Below are positions 13,573 to 22,116 of a stretch of 24,665 bases of DNA, piece after piece (positions within the stretch are counted from its first letter, which is position 1; each line of letters begins with the position of its first letter). The stretch covers positions 1 to 24,665 of the forward strand of contig DATANR010000264.1 in the NCBI GenBank assembly GCA_036266155.1, read 5' to 3'. Under the pieces are notes generated by a model, which was not told where the DNA came from, did not search any database, and saw only the letters and a program-made list of their open reading frames with translations. The DNA is from SIAJ01 sp036266155 (lineage in GTDB: Bacteria > Planctomycetota > Planctomycetia > Gemmatales > Gemmataceae). The position numbers and the translations under genes are program-made.

Positions 13573-14745
13573 ATGGGGGACTGGAGTCGCGTCGACCTCA
13601 AGCAATTCGGCAACGATATCGATCAATTGCGAGCGGAACTGGATGCCGGCGTCGGGCCGGCGGACGCGCGACACTTGCGCAGAATCTCCGCTTGGTCGCG
13701 CGTGTGGACGTTGCTTGGCTACGCAACTGCGTGGATCTTCCCTAACCCGCTTTCGATCTTCGCGCTCAGTTTCGGCACCTTCGTTCGTTGGGCCGTGATC
13801 GCGCATCATACACTGCATCGCGGCTACGATTGCTGTCCCGGCGTGCCGGGGCGCCGCACCAGCCTGGGTTTCGCCAAAGGTTGGCGCCGTTTCGTCGACT
13901 GGCTCGACTGGATGACGCCCGAGGCTTGGCGGCATGAACACAACATCATGCACCACTGCCGGCTCAATGAGGATCCCGGCGACCCCGACCTCGTCGAAGC
14001 GCTGGTCGAGCACAATGGCCCGCGCTCGCGGATCGCGCGAACGGTTCTCACGGCCTTGTACGCGGTCGCCTGGAAACCGCTCTACTACGGCCCGAATACG
14101 CTGCGCCTCTACCTCGATGCCGAGGCCCGCCGCCGCGGCGAGCCCGGCAGAATCCGCGGGCCTCTCGTCCTGAACCCGTTCTCCGCATACGCCTGGCAAG
14201 TTGTCCTGCGCAGTTGGCTACCGTATGCTGGCTGGAAGTTCGGCGTGATGCCGGCGCTCTTCCTGCCGCTCGGCGTTTGGGCGTGGCTATCCGTCTTAAT
14301 CAACACTCTCCTCGCCGAAGCGATGACCAATTTCCACGGCTTCTTGATGATCGTCCCGAATCACGCCGGCGATGATCTCTATCGGTTTGACGGTCCGGTG
14401 AAGGGCGGCAAAGGCGAGTTCTACCTTCGGCAGATCCTCGGCTCGGCGAACTATCGCTGCGGCGGCAACGCCAACGACATGTTCCACGGCTGGCTGAACT
14501 ACCAGATCGAGCACCACGTCTGGCCCGATCTGACGCTCCGGCAATATCAACTCGCCCAGCCCCGGCTCCGTGCGCTGTGCTTGCAATATGGGATCCCGTA
14601 CGTGCAAGAATCCGTGTTCCGCCGCTTCCGCAAGATGGTCGCCATCGCCGTGGGCGCTACGACGATGCAACGGATCGGCGCTCCCGTGCCAGTGCCGTTA
14701 GCCGTGGATGTGGTTTTCGAACCCGTGGCCGAAGTGGTGTCGTGA
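13573..14745 (+). CDS. membrane fatty acid desaturase
   Basis: The product is 390 residues. Three histidine boxes hold the di-iron centre: H78-H-T-L-H82, H121-E-H-N-I-M-H127-H128 and Q311-I-E-H-H315. Hydrophobic stretches around 44-65, 66-82 and 218-250 provide the membrane anchor. The final QIEHH box places it with the front-end/sphingolipid-type and bacterial acyl-lipid desaturases, which insert double bases' worth of unsaturation into acyl chains using O2 and reducing power; no fused cytochrome b5 domain is present. The ATG at 13573 follows GGAGCC. The gene shares a divergent upstream region with the S9 peptidase and converges on the DUF427 gene with only 3 bp between stops. Exact position and substrate of desaturation cannot be read. 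Confidence 0.9.
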   Translation: MGDWSRVDLKQFGNDIDQLRAELDAGVGPADARHLRRISAWSRVWTLLGYATAWIFPNPLSIFALSFGTFVRWAVIAHHTLHRGYDCCPGVPGRRTSLGFAKGWRRFVDWLDWMTPEAWRHEHNIMHHCRLNEDPGDPDLVEALVEHNGPRSRIARTVLTALYAVAWKPLYYGPNTLRLYLDAEARRRGEPGRIRGPLVLNPFSAYAWQVVLRSWLPYAGWKFGVMPALFLPLGVWAWLSVLINTLLAEAMTNFHGFLMIVPNHAGDDLYRFDGPVKGGKGEFYLRQILGSANYRCGGNANDMFHGWLNYQIEHHVWPDLTLRQYQLAQPRLRALCLQYGIPYVQESVFRRFRKMVAIAVGATTMQRIGAPVPVPLAVDVVFEPVAEVVS

Positions 14746-14748
14746 TGT

Positions 14749-15030
14749 CTACGCCGTCACCTGCACTCCCTTCCAGAATGCGACAAAGCCGGTGATCTCT
14801 TTCGCGGCCGGCAACGGCGTCGGATAGTACCACGCGGCATCCGGGTTCGATTTGCCAGCGACTGTCAAAGTGTAATAGCTAGCGTCGCCCTTCCAGCCGC
14901 AATGCGTATGCGTGGCGCTCGGCTGGAAGAACTCGCGGCGAATCGTGTCCGGCGGGAAGTAGTGGTTCCCCTCGACGACGACGGTCGCATCGCTCTCGGC
15001 CACAACCTGCCCATTCCAAATCGCCTTCAT
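14749..15030 (-). CDS. DUF427 domain-containing protein
   Basis: The product is 93 residues from the ATG at 15030, chosen because GGGAG lies 6 to 10 nt ahead; the longer frame to 15141 runs into the preceding gene. MKAIWNGQVVAESDATVVVEGNHYFP and HTHCGWKGDASYYTLTV are the recognisable DUF427 core, including the usual Cys-Gly/Pro-Trp-Lys-Gly loop. The fold is a small beta structure and the biochemical role is unknown. It lies 16 bp downstream of the DUF1415 gene on the same strand and is almost certainly co-transcribed with it. Confidence 0.88.
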   Translation of the reverse strand: MKAIWNGQVVAESDATVVVEGNHYFPPDTIRREFFQPSATHTHCGWKGDASYYTLTVAGKSNPDAAWYYPTPLPAAKEITGFVAFWKGVQVTA

Positions 15031-15046
15031 CGGATTCTCCCTTTGG

Positions 15047-15595
15047 TCAACCGCGTACGTTCTCGAACATCTTGAGCATGGCATCGCGGCCAAGTTGCCG
15101 CAGCTTCTCGATGTTGCACTCCGGAATCGCGTCGAGTCCACCGGGGTAGTCCTGAGCCCGCGTCACGCTCTCCTCGCGGAGCAAGTGCAACATCGGGAAC
15201 GGCGAGCGGTTGGTAAAGTTCTCCACGTCGTCCGGTAGCGTCCCACCAAATTGATAGTCCGGATGGAAGCTGGCGACTTGAATCACGCCTTCGAAACCGA
15301 GATCGGCGACCAAGTGCTCGACCGGATCAAGGAAGTCGTTGTAATCAAGGAAGTTCGTCAGCACGGCTGGATGAATGAGCATCGTCGTCTCCGGTCCGCC
15401 TTCAGGCACGGTGGCGAGAGCCTTCAGTTCGACCGCCAACTCGCGGAGCAAGGCCGACTCGTCAGTGGCGTCCGACACAACGTAACGAATGCGCTCGTCG
15501 TCAAACACCTGCCTCGCGAACGGGCACAGGTTCAAGCCGATGACGATCTCGTCGATCCATCGTCGGGTCGACTCAATGACTTTCGCGTAATCCAC
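15047..15595 (-). CDS. DUF1415 domain-containing protein
   Basis: The product is 182 residues, the usual length. Family features include the IGLNLCPFAR motif at 19-28, the segment TMLIHPAVLTNFLDYNDFL, and ASFHPDYQFGGTLPDDVENFTNRSPFPMLHLLRE near the middle. Function unknown; the conserved Cys24 and His residues could be catalytic or metal-binding. First gene of a two-gene operon with DUF427. Its start region is divergent from the SET-domain gene across 85 bp. Confidence 0.9.
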   Translation of the reverse strand: MDYAKVIESTRRWIDEIVIGLNLCPFARQVFDDERIRYVVSDATDESALLRELAVELKALATVPEGGPETTMLIHPAVLTNFLDYNDFLDPVEHLVADLGFEGVIQVASFHPDYQFGGTLPDDVENFTNRSPFPMLHLLREESVTRAQDYPGGLDAIPECNIEKLRQLGRDAMLKMFENVRG

Positions 15596-15680
15596 ACCAA
15601 CCCCTCTTCACGGGTTCCTACAAAACCTCTGAGACGCGCTCATCCGCGGTTGTCAGCATACACATGGAGGGTCGGCAAAC

Positions 15681-16139
15681 GTGAAGGTGTTCCGTCGGCA
15701 GTCTCCTCTCCGCAAGAAAGCCAGCAAGAAAACTCGACCAAACGCCAAGCCGGCAATCTTTGTCCGCAAGGTTCGCGGCATGGGCCGGGGCGTCTTTGCG
15801 GGCAAGGATTTCCGCAAGGGCGAGACGATCGAAATCTGCCCCGTGATCCTGTTGCCGCGCCGCCAGGAACGCAAGTGCGTCGGCGAGGTGCTCGAGAAAT
15901 ACATCTTTCATTGGCCGAAGAACGGCCACGTCGCGGCGATCGCGCTCGGCTACGGGTCGATTTACAATCACTCGCACGAACCGAATGCACGCTTCAGTCC
16001 GCGTTTTCGCAGCGGCGATGTGGTCTTCAAGGCAAGCCGCGACATCAAGGCCGGTGAACAGATCTTTGTCGATTATGAGTGGCACCACTCGGATTACGAT
16101 TTCCCGGCCAAGCCGCTGGGTCATCAATTGAGTGAGTAA
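15681..16139 (+). CDS. SET domain protein, putative protein lysine methyltransferase
   Basis: The product is 152 residues, starting at a GTG preceded by GGAGG at 10 nt. A basic N-terminal tail (RRQSPLRKKASKKTRPNAK) is followed by a compact SET domain: KVRGMGRGVFAGKDFRKGETI at 30-50, the S-adenosylmethionine/knot motif Y94? region GYGSIYNHSHEPNA with N96-H97-S98, and GEQIFVDYEW at 125-134 with the catalytic-type Tyr. No pre-SET cysteine cluster or post-SET CxC is present, as is common for short bacterial forms. It probably transfers methyl groups to a lysine of a bacterial protein; the target is unknown. It converges on the 16164 gene with 24 bp between stops. Confidence 0.88.
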   Translation: MKVFRRQSPLRKKASKKTRPNAKPAIFVRKVRGMGRGVFAGKDFRKGETIEICPVILLPRRQERKCVGEVLEKYIFHWPKNGHVAAIALGYGSIYNHSHEPNARFSPRFRSGDVVFKASRDIKAGEQIFVDYEWHHSDYDFPAKPLGHQLSE

Positions 16140-16163
16140 GGCGCAAAGTGCCGATCGACGGGC

Positions 16164-17084
16164 CTACAGATATTTACCCTTGGTTTGCCGGGCTTCCTTT
16201 TGTTTGCGGACGCGGTCGGCCGCATTTCGCTGCAGCGTGCGGTGGGCCCGCTGCACCTCCGCCAGAATGCCGCGACATTCTTGGTTGACCGAGTTCCCTT
16301 GTGCCTGCAACACCTGACGGTCCTTCTGCAAATGGACCAGGCGCTCTCGAACCTCGTCGATTTCCTTGAAGCTGACGCGCGGCTCGACGTATTCCTTGAC
16401 GATCTCCTCCAACTGCTTCCGTTCGGGCGCGGCCGTGGCCCAGGTCGCCCGGTGGATGAATTCACGCAGCTTCGGCAACGCATAGTGAATGCGGCTCTTG
16501 CCCTTGTTCCAGATAGCCACGTCGGCTTGCAGGGCGTTGACCTTCTCTTCGACCGCCAGCCCCTGCCGGAACGCGGTCTCCATTTCGGACGCTACACTGC
16601 CCATGCTCAGACGGAGCGCGTCGATGCTGGCTTCCAGGCCAAGAATGGTCTTCCAAAAAGCGTCGAGGGCCTGCCATTTATCGGGCGGAATGTCCGATTC
16701 TGTGCTCGTGACGTCAGACGGCGCACTCTCATCGTCCGCAGCCGCCGCTGGCGGTTTCATCTCGATATAGACGGTGAGATGTGATGCCCCCGGCGGGGGC
16801 GGGGGTAGCGAATGGCACACGTCGGAATTGGTCCAGGTCTCGCCGACGTCGGCATCGTCGAGCCGCCACGATTGAACTTCTTCTCTTGGGATGGCGGCGG
16901 CATCCAAGAGGTCTTCAACCGTGATGGTCCGATCCGCATCCGCCGATTGAAACCGCTCCGCGGGGATGCGGAACATGAACGACGACGTCTCGCCTTCCGC
17001 CTTGAACCAGGCATCCGCGATGTCTTCCCACAGATGCTCGAGGGGCGCCCAGTCGTCGGTTGGAACCGGTTCCGAAGAATCCAC
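16164..17084 (-). CDS. coiled-coil hypothetical protein
   Basis: The product is 306 residues and starts at a GTG (17084) with GGAG about 7 nt ahead. The N-terminal 120 residues are acidic (DDWAPLEHLWEDIADAWFKAEGE) and end in a Pro-rich turn (SLPPPPPGASHLTVYIEMKPP). Residues about 140-200 and 225-300 are helical and heptad-like (LGLEASIDALRLSMGSVASE; EIDEVRERLVHLQKDRQVLQ), ending in a basic tail (RNAADRVRKQKEARQTKGKYL). No enzyme motif. It may be a structural or scaffold protein. It is in line with the small gene pair upstream (17206-17701) and may belong to the same transcript. Confidence 0.6.
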   Translation of the reverse strand: MDSSEPVPTDDWAPLEHLWEDIADAWFKAEGETSSFMFRIPAERFQSADADRTITVEDLLDAAAIPREEVQSWRLDDADVGETWTNSDVCHSLPPPPPGASHLTVYIEMKPPAAAADDESAPSDVTSTESDIPPDKWQALDAFWKTILGLEASIDALRLSMGSVASEMETAFRQGLAVEEKVNALQADVAIWNKGKSRIHYALPKLREFIHRATWATAAPERKQLEEIVKEYVEPRVSFKEIDEVRERLVHLQKDRQVLQAQGNSVNQECRGILAEVQRAHRTLQRNAADRVRKQKEARQTKGKYL

Positions 17085-17205
17085 GCCGTATCTCCAATCA
17101 ACTCCCGAAGGGCTTCACGCAACAGTTCGATATGCCAGGACGGGAAGTTGTCATTGCCTTTGTACTCCGACGAGCGTAGCTCGGACGCCGCCCTGCGCTT
17201 CGATC

Positions 17206-17517
17206 AGACGCGATCAATCGGGTACGAGACAATATAGATTTCGAGCTGGTCGAATCGCCGAAGGAGCATGGGCTTCCATTCGACGAAGAATTGACATTCT
17301 CAACACTGTCCTCGACGTCGATCACCACTTTGACGGTGGCGTCCTCGTAGGTCGTTCCCTGGTGGCGCCAGATTCCTTGAACGGGATGCGGCGTCCACGA
17401 CAGACCTTCGAAGCGGGCCAGCAGGTCTTCGCGAGTCTCGTTAAACACCTCGTCAGGAACCTGGGTGCCGTCATTAAGCCGGAGCGGCAACAGAATCTCG
17501 TAACGCCTTCTCAGCAT
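17206..17517 (-). pseudogene. frameshifted small planctomycete-type protein (first reading to 17098)
   Basis: The frame starting at 17517 reads MLRRRYEILLPLRLNDG and continues to VVIDVEDSVENVN, then loses sense. Shifting by one base at about 17287-17291 restores FFVEWKPMLLRRFDQLEIYI, then VSYPIDRV and a stop at 17206-17208, giving about 103 residues that resemble a small conserved protein often paired with a partner like the next gene upstream. One T appears to be missing on the coding strand (AATTCTTC for AATTTCTTC). It overlaps the upstream gene by 44 bp. Either a recent loss or a sequencing error. After the stop the same frame stays open (EYKGNDNFPSWHIELLREAL) up to and past the 17084 GTG, which may be a further small gene without a visible ATG. 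Confidence 0.55.
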
Positions 17518-17701
17518 AGTCGAGGCCTCCGCGACCGAGTTCGACGAACGGTATCCCCATGTCGTCCAGGAGTTCGAGTCCAGGTTCCGGAATGATGTAA
17601 GTGTTGTCGCGGTAGCAATCGACCCGGCCGCGGCGTATAAGGGCCGCGAAAGCGCGGCCGCTCAAATCGCGATCGGGAATTTGAATCTTGACCATTTGCA
17701 T
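17474..17701 (-). CDS. small conserved protein, partner of the overlapping gene
   Basis: The product is 75 residues. It opens MQMVKIQIPDRDLSGRAFAA and includes RRGRVDCYRDNTYIIPEPG followed by LELLDDMGIPFVELGRGGLD. The internal MVKI could also be the start. GAGG lies about 10 nt ahead of the ATG at 17701. The 44-bp overlap with the next gene in another frame implies translational coupling. The two-gene arrangement of tiny overlapping ORFs resembles toxin-antitoxin or XisH/XisI-like pairs in layout only; I see no toxin motif. Function unknown. Confidence 0.6.
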   Translation of the reverse strand: MQMVKIQIPDRDLSGRAFAALIRRGRVDCYRDNTYIIPEPGLELLDDMGIPFVELGRGGLDYAEKALRDSVAAPA

Positions 17702-17786
17702 GGCGAAACCTCACCCACATAAGTTGACGACTTTACCTTACCAAAAAGCAAGTTGCCACGCGACCTGAATGGCGTGCCCAATGTGC

Positions 17787-20700
17787 TCACTCCCACTGAC
17801 ACATCCCCGCCACCGCAGCGGCCGAGCCGTCGCGGACCCAGCCGTCGAGTTGGGCGGGGTCCTTGAGCTGTTGGCCGCGGACGCGGGAGACGGCCGTGAA
17901 GTTGCAGGCGACATCAGGCAGGGCGGTCATGTCGCCCCAGAGTTTTTCGAACTGGCAGACTGGGAACACATCTTCTTGTCCCAAGCCCCAGCGCTTCTTC
18001 ACGTCTTTGAGCGTCACGTATGTTGGCAATCTGGCCGCAACTTTGTGGACGGCGGCCGACACCTTGAGTTCGTCGCTCAGGTCCGGCCGCGTCAAACCAA
18101 ACACGGCGAGGAGCTTGTCGATGTCGACCCACGTCGTCAGCGTGTTGTAATAGGTGAGGTCAAATTCCACATCCTCGTGCGGCAAGGCGAGGCCTTCGAC
18201 AATGCGCACACTGCCGTTGACGCGGGCGAGGCCGCCGCCGCGGTCGTCGATGCGGCGTGGAATCATTTCGAACGTCAGACAGGCACTGGACGCGATGTGC
18301 TGGCCGAGGAATCCCGGATCAAGCCCGGCGCCGAGCGTGTCGATGTTGTGAACGAACAGGTGGCGGAGGCTAGGCCGCTCGGCGATCAGCGCGGCAAGGA
18401 CGCCGTTGCGGAGCAAGTTCGGCACCTCGGTCCAGTGGCCGACCGGGTGCAGGCATTGCAGCGGCTGATTGTCCGTGTAGTCGGATGCCTCGCCGGCGCG
18501 CTTGGCCCATTCGAGCAACGCGGCGCGTAGGCTGTCGCGCACCTTTTGGGCTTGCTCGTCGAGCCGTTGCTGGGCCGTCTCTTCCCAGGCGAATTGCAAG
18601 TCGCGCGCCGTCGGCACCAGCCGCAAGCCGACCGAACGGCCCGGCGACAGGTGCAGCGGGCCTGGATAGGCATAGCAATCTCGCTCGGCGAGGTGCTGAC
18701 CGATGGGCTTGTGCGTCATGTAGCCAGTCGTGATGACGTGCGGGACCGTCGCCCGGAAACGCCGACCGACGCTTCGACTCTTGGCCAGGTGGATTTCAAG
18801 AAACGTCCTGTGTTTACCGTTGAATTTGACGAATGGGTGCAGCGCCTTGACGACGCCGGCCCCCTGGGTCCAGCGGCTGCCGGCGCCCGCCGACAGAGTA
18901 ACAACGGCAACTTCGCCGGCCACGAGAGAGCGCGTCCCGAGCTTGACCCATTCCGGCTTTGCGGAGCCGGATGAATCGATCACATCGCCGGGGCGCACGT
19001 CCTCGATCGCGGTCGCAGCCGGCAAACGATTTTGCGCTAACCCGATGCGGCCGCGCTGAAGATCGGCCCGGATGCGTTCGTGCTGCGTGCGGTCGAAGCC
19101 GTTCTCCGCGAGCAGCCGTTTCAACTCGTCGCCGCCATTCACGGCGGCAGCTCGGCGCGGGAGCATCCGCTCGACCAAGGCTTCAACCAACCCGGACCGC
19201 GTCGGATCGCGGCGACAAGTTGTCGCGAAGCGATCGAGTTCCGCGCGTCGCGCTTCCGCCAATGTGCGTGGGTCCTGACGGAGCCAGAGCGGCCCGACAA
19301 GCGCATAGTACGTGGGCGGCAGCAGCGCGTCGTCGCCGTTGAGTAACTCAGCGGTAGTTCCTTGCGCATTAACCGCGAAGTCATAGACGACCGGCTCCAT
19401 CGCGAATGGCAAGCTATGGTCGAGTTCTCTACGCAACGCGGACATCGTCGCTTGCAGAAACGCCTGAGCTTCGGTTCGCACCGACGGTGCAATGACAAAG
19501 CCCATGCCGCCGCCGGACATGCCGCCGAGCATCCAGAAGCCCCAAAAATCTTGGCCGAACTTCGCACGGACACGCTCGACAAGCGTTTCCGTGTAATGGT
19601 TGGTCGCCCACGGAATGACGGCCTGGATCGGGCCGAAGAAGTTCTCCGTGGTCGCCTGGCCGAGGCCACGGACGTCGCCGGCTTCCAGGCAACGGACCAT
19701 GCCGTCGAAACGCCGCAGAGCGTCTTGCCGTGCCTGCCATTCTGTGCCGCCACGGAGCAGGTATTTCTCCGTGACCATCTCGAGCACTGGCCCGACGTTC
19801 TGGGCCATGCCGCCGTGAACCAGGACGAGCGATTGCTCCAGACTTTTCAGGACCGCCGGTGAAACGCGGTCCGGTCCGAGCACGGTGTGCTTTGGCAAAA
19901 GGCGACCGCGGCTGATGCCGAATTCCGGATCGCCTTCGACCGCGGCCACGCCTTCAATCAATTTGGCCCCCGGCCAGACGCCGCCGGAATCCTGCCAGCC
20001 GCCGCCCGAGCCGCCGAGCCATTCGCCCAGGATCGCCCGGGCTGCGACGAGCCGGCGCTCGGATTCCGCTAAAGGCCCGGTCAGCGAGGCCGCCTGACTC
20101 GTGGCGCGCATGATGGCGGCAATCAGCCCGGCGAGCAAGTTCGTGGAGACGGCCAGCCGCGAGCCCTTCGGGATGCCGTGAACAAATGAGACGAGTTCGA
20201 GCCCGAAGCCCGGGCCGACGACGCGCGCCAGCACGTCCGTGAGCGGTTCGCCCGAGCCTTCGAGGCCCGGCGGCACCAAGCCGGAAGCGATGACGGCCGC
20301 CTTAAGCAGCCCCAAATGATCAGCCGCGAAGTCGAAGACCTGGGAGAGGGAAGTCAGGTCGGCAGCCCAGTCGAGGTCGAGGCTCGCGAGACGCAAGATC
20401 GGCTCGTCAATGACACGCAAGTAAACTTCGACGGGCGGCTTCGGCGTGCTATCGCGGCCGCGGACACCGAGGTCGATCGACACGTTCAGAACGCGGGCGC
20501 CTTCGGGGTAATCCATCCCGAGAAAAAAGATGTCGCTCCAGCACGAGTGCGAGACGTCCATGCGCACGGGCGTCCGCTCGCGGAGCACCGGGAACGGGCC
20601 GCCATGAGGCCGCTTCAGCAACTCGGGCCGAATGCGCAGCGGGTGGTCTGCCGGGTGCGTCGCGCGAAACATCCAGCGATTGCCGGGACAGCCGCGGACG

Positions 20701-21107
20701 CTCCGGCGCACCTGACCGGCGAGCGTCTCGAAGGCAAGCGCTCGATAGGCTGCCGATAGACCGCTCGAAAGAGCGTCGGTCGGTCCCGTCGCCGTCTGTT
20801 CCGCGAGCAGCCGGCGGACCGCTTCTTCATAACGGCGATCGAGCATCCGCTCATGGGCCGCGAATGGGACACGCCCGCCGGCCGGCAACTCAGACCGGGC
20901 GGGCAAGTGATAGCGATGCAACGCCGACAGAAAGAAGAGCGCACGGACCTTTTCGTACAAATTGTCCGTGCCGTGACGGAACGTCTCTAGGTCGGCAGCC
21001 TCAGACAGCAAGTCACCGAGCGAGAGGCCGGCACAGGCTTCGTCGAGAGCCTGGTCGCGGATAAGGGGATCAGCAGCAGTGATGATCGTTCGCACGGTGC
21101 CGGTCAC
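17787..21107 (-). CDS. fusion of GHMP (fucokinase-like) domain and UDP-sugar pyrophosphorylase domain
   Basis: The product is 1106 residues, starting at a GTG that overlaps the upstream stop. Residues 1-160 are unassigned. About 180-560 resemble the GHMP kinase part of L-fucokinase/FKP enzymes: DIFFLGMDYPEGARVLNVSI, FAADHLGLLKAAVIASGLVPP, the phosphate-loop position at 313-322 and the C-terminal MSGGGMGFVIAP ending at F537. The loop itself reads PKGSRLAVSTN where PKGSGLGTSS is usual, so kinase activity is doubtful. About 690-1070 match UGP/USP pyrophosphorylases: HPFVKFNGKHRTFLEIHLAK, LHPVGHWTEVPNLLRNGVLA and FVHNIDTLGAGLDP with D923, then YYNTLTTWVDIDKLL. The combined logic would be sugar to sugar-1-phosphate to UDP-sugar. 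Sugar specificity cannot be told. The GalU-like partner is co-translated. Confidence 0.75.
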   Translation of the reverse strand: MTGTVRTIITAADPLIRDQALDEACAGLSLGDLLSEAADLETFRHGTDNLYEKVRALFFLSALHRYHLPARSELPAGGRVPFAAHERMLDRRYEEAVRRLLAEQTATGPTDALSSGLSAAYRALAFETLAGQVRRSVRGCPGNRWMFRATHPADHPLRIRPELLKRPHGGPFPVLRERTPVRMDVSHSCWSDIFFLGMDYPEGARVLNVSIDLGVRGRDSTPKPPVEVYLRVIDEPILRLASLDLDWAADLTSLSQVFDFAADHLGLLKAAVIASGLVPPGLEGSGEPLTDVLARVVGPGFGLELVSFVHGIPKGSRLAVSTNLLAGLIAAIMRATSQAASLTGPLAESERRLVAARAILGEWLGGSGGGWQDSGGVWPGAKLIEGVAAVEGDPEFGISRGRLLPKHTVLGPDRVSPAVLKSLEQSLVLVHGGMAQNVGPVLEMVTEKYLLRGGTEWQARQDALRRFDGMVRCLEAGDVRGLGQATTENFFGPIQAVIPWATNHYTETLVERVRAKFGQDFWGFWMLGGMSGGGMGFVIAPSVRTEAQAFLQATMSALRRELDHSLPFAMEPVVYDFAVNAQGTTAELLNGDDALLPPTYYALVGPLWLRQDPRTLAEARRAELDRFATTCRRDPTRSGLVEALVERMLPRRAAAVNGGDELKRLLAENGFDRTQHERIRADLQRGRIGLAQNRLPAATAIEDVRPGDVIDSSGSAKPEWVKLGTRSLVAGEVAVVTLSAGAGSRWTQGAGVVKALHPFVKFNGKHRTFLEIHLAKSRSVGRRFRATVPHVITTGYMTHKPIGQHLAERDCYAYPGPLHLSPGRSVGLRLVPTARDLQFAWEETAQQRLDEQAQKVRDSLRAALLEWAKRAGEASDYTDNQPLQCLHPVGHWTEVPNLLRNGVLAALIAERPSLRHLFVHNIDTLGAGLDPGFLGQHIASSACLTFEMIPRRIDDRGGGLARVNGSVRIVEGLALPHEDVEFDLTYYNTLTTWVDIDKLLAVFGLTRPDLSDELKVSAAVHKVAARLPTYVTLKDVKKRWGLGQEDVFPVCQFEKLWGDMTALPDVACNFTAVSRVRGQQLKDPAQLDGWVRDGSAAAVAGMCQWE

Positions 21108-21967
21108 TTGCCCGCCCCCTTGTTCGGGCCACGGCGATCCTGGGCCAGCAACTCGACGAGACCAGCCAGTACGTCCTCGCGGTCGGCACCGCCGAGCGCG
21201 AGGGCGAGCTGGGCGTAGAGCAGCCCGAGTTTCACGCCGGTGTTGTACCGACGGCCGCGAACTTCGAGGGCCAGGTAGCGCTCGCGTTTGGCCAGTTCGG
21301 CGAGCACCGCGGCCAGTGTCACTCCCGGTCCGTCGGCGGCAACGCGTTCAACCAGCAAATCCATCACGGCTGGAGTAAAAGCGTGCATGCCGAAGGAACA
21401 GAGATAATAGCCCGCCCGCAAACCCGGCACGATGAGCCGCTGCTCGGCTTCGCTCGGCGTCGGCTTCTCCAGGATTGTGTCGACTTCGTAGAGGTCGGTC
21501 CGCCGGCCGACGCGCCTTCCGCCATAGACGCCGTAGTAGGGCAACATGCTTTCGCGCGTCGCCTGCACAGCCGTGACGGTGCAGGCAGCCGCGCGGGCCG
21601 CCTCGATCACCTGCCTGGCACATGTCTCGTCCGTATCGCTCAGATAGACGTGATCGCTGACCAAATGCAGGAACGGCCGGCCGCTCACAAATTCGCGGGC
21701 GAGCGAGAGGGCATGACCATAGCCCGCGGGCTCCGTTTGTTCGACGAAGTGCAGCCGACGCGCGTGAGGACCGGCCGCGTCGCGGTAGGCTGCCTGGTCG
21801 CCGGGCGTCACGACGACGCACACCTCGTCGATGCCCGCATCCACGGCCTCCGCGAGGATGATCTCGAGCGCCTTCTTCTCGACGCCGCCGCGGTCGACGA
21901 AAGTCTGCAGCGGCAGCGTCCGGTGCCCACGGCCGGCAGCGGTGATGACGGCCTGGCGGATCTCCAT
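21104..21967 (-). CDS. GalU-like nucleotidyltransferase
   Basis: The product is 287 residues. The N-terminal motif is ITAAGRGHRTLPLQTFVDRG, then EKKALEIILAEAVDAGIDEVCVVV, recognisable as a sugar-1-phosphate nucleotidyltransferase. It is shorter than classical GalU, where GxGTR is followed by about a dozen residues including a PKEM(L) lysine motif. Later features fit the family: FVEQTEPAGYGHALSLAREF, FLHLVSDHVYLSD, YYGVYGG, DTILEKPTPSEA and RYNTGVKLGLLYAQLALAL. It should make UDP-glucose or a related NDP-sugar, but the altered nucleotide-binding loop leaves activity open. The stop overlaps the GTG start of the kinase-pyrophosphorylase fusion (GTGA), a sign of translational coupling. Confidence 0.75.
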   Translation of the reverse strand: MEIRQAVITAAGRGHRTLPLQTFVDRGGVEKKALEIILAEAVDAGIDEVCVVVTPGDQAAYRDAAGPHARRLHFVEQTEPAGYGHALSLAREFVSGRPFLHLVSDHVYLSDTDETCARQVIEAARAAACTVTAVQATRESMLPYYGVYGGRRVGRRTDLYEVDTILEKPTPSEAEQRLIVPGLRAGYYLCSFGMHAFTPAVMDLLVERVAADGPGVTLAAVLAELAKRERYLALEVRGRRYNTGVKLGLLYAQLALALGGADREDVLAGLVELLAQDRRGPNKGAGK

Positions 21968-22080
21968 CGGACCTCCTGATTCGGCAATCGGGCACGTGGA
22001 ATGATCTTATCGACGCCGTGCCGAAGATTAGTCTGTTAACCGGCGATTGCGAAAGCCTTTGCGGAATGACAAAGTTCGCG

Positions 22081-22097
22081 TATCGTCATCAACGATA
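22081..22097. promoter_or_regulatory. small dyad in the divergent promoter region
   Basis: TATCGT (22081-22086) and ACGATA (22092-22097) form a 6-bp inverted repeat with a 5-bp centre, 20 bp before the ATG at 22117 and between divergent genes. It could be an operator, or it could be chance. Confidence 0.25.
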
Positions 22098-22116
22098 ACC
22101 TCCGGAGTTCGATCTC

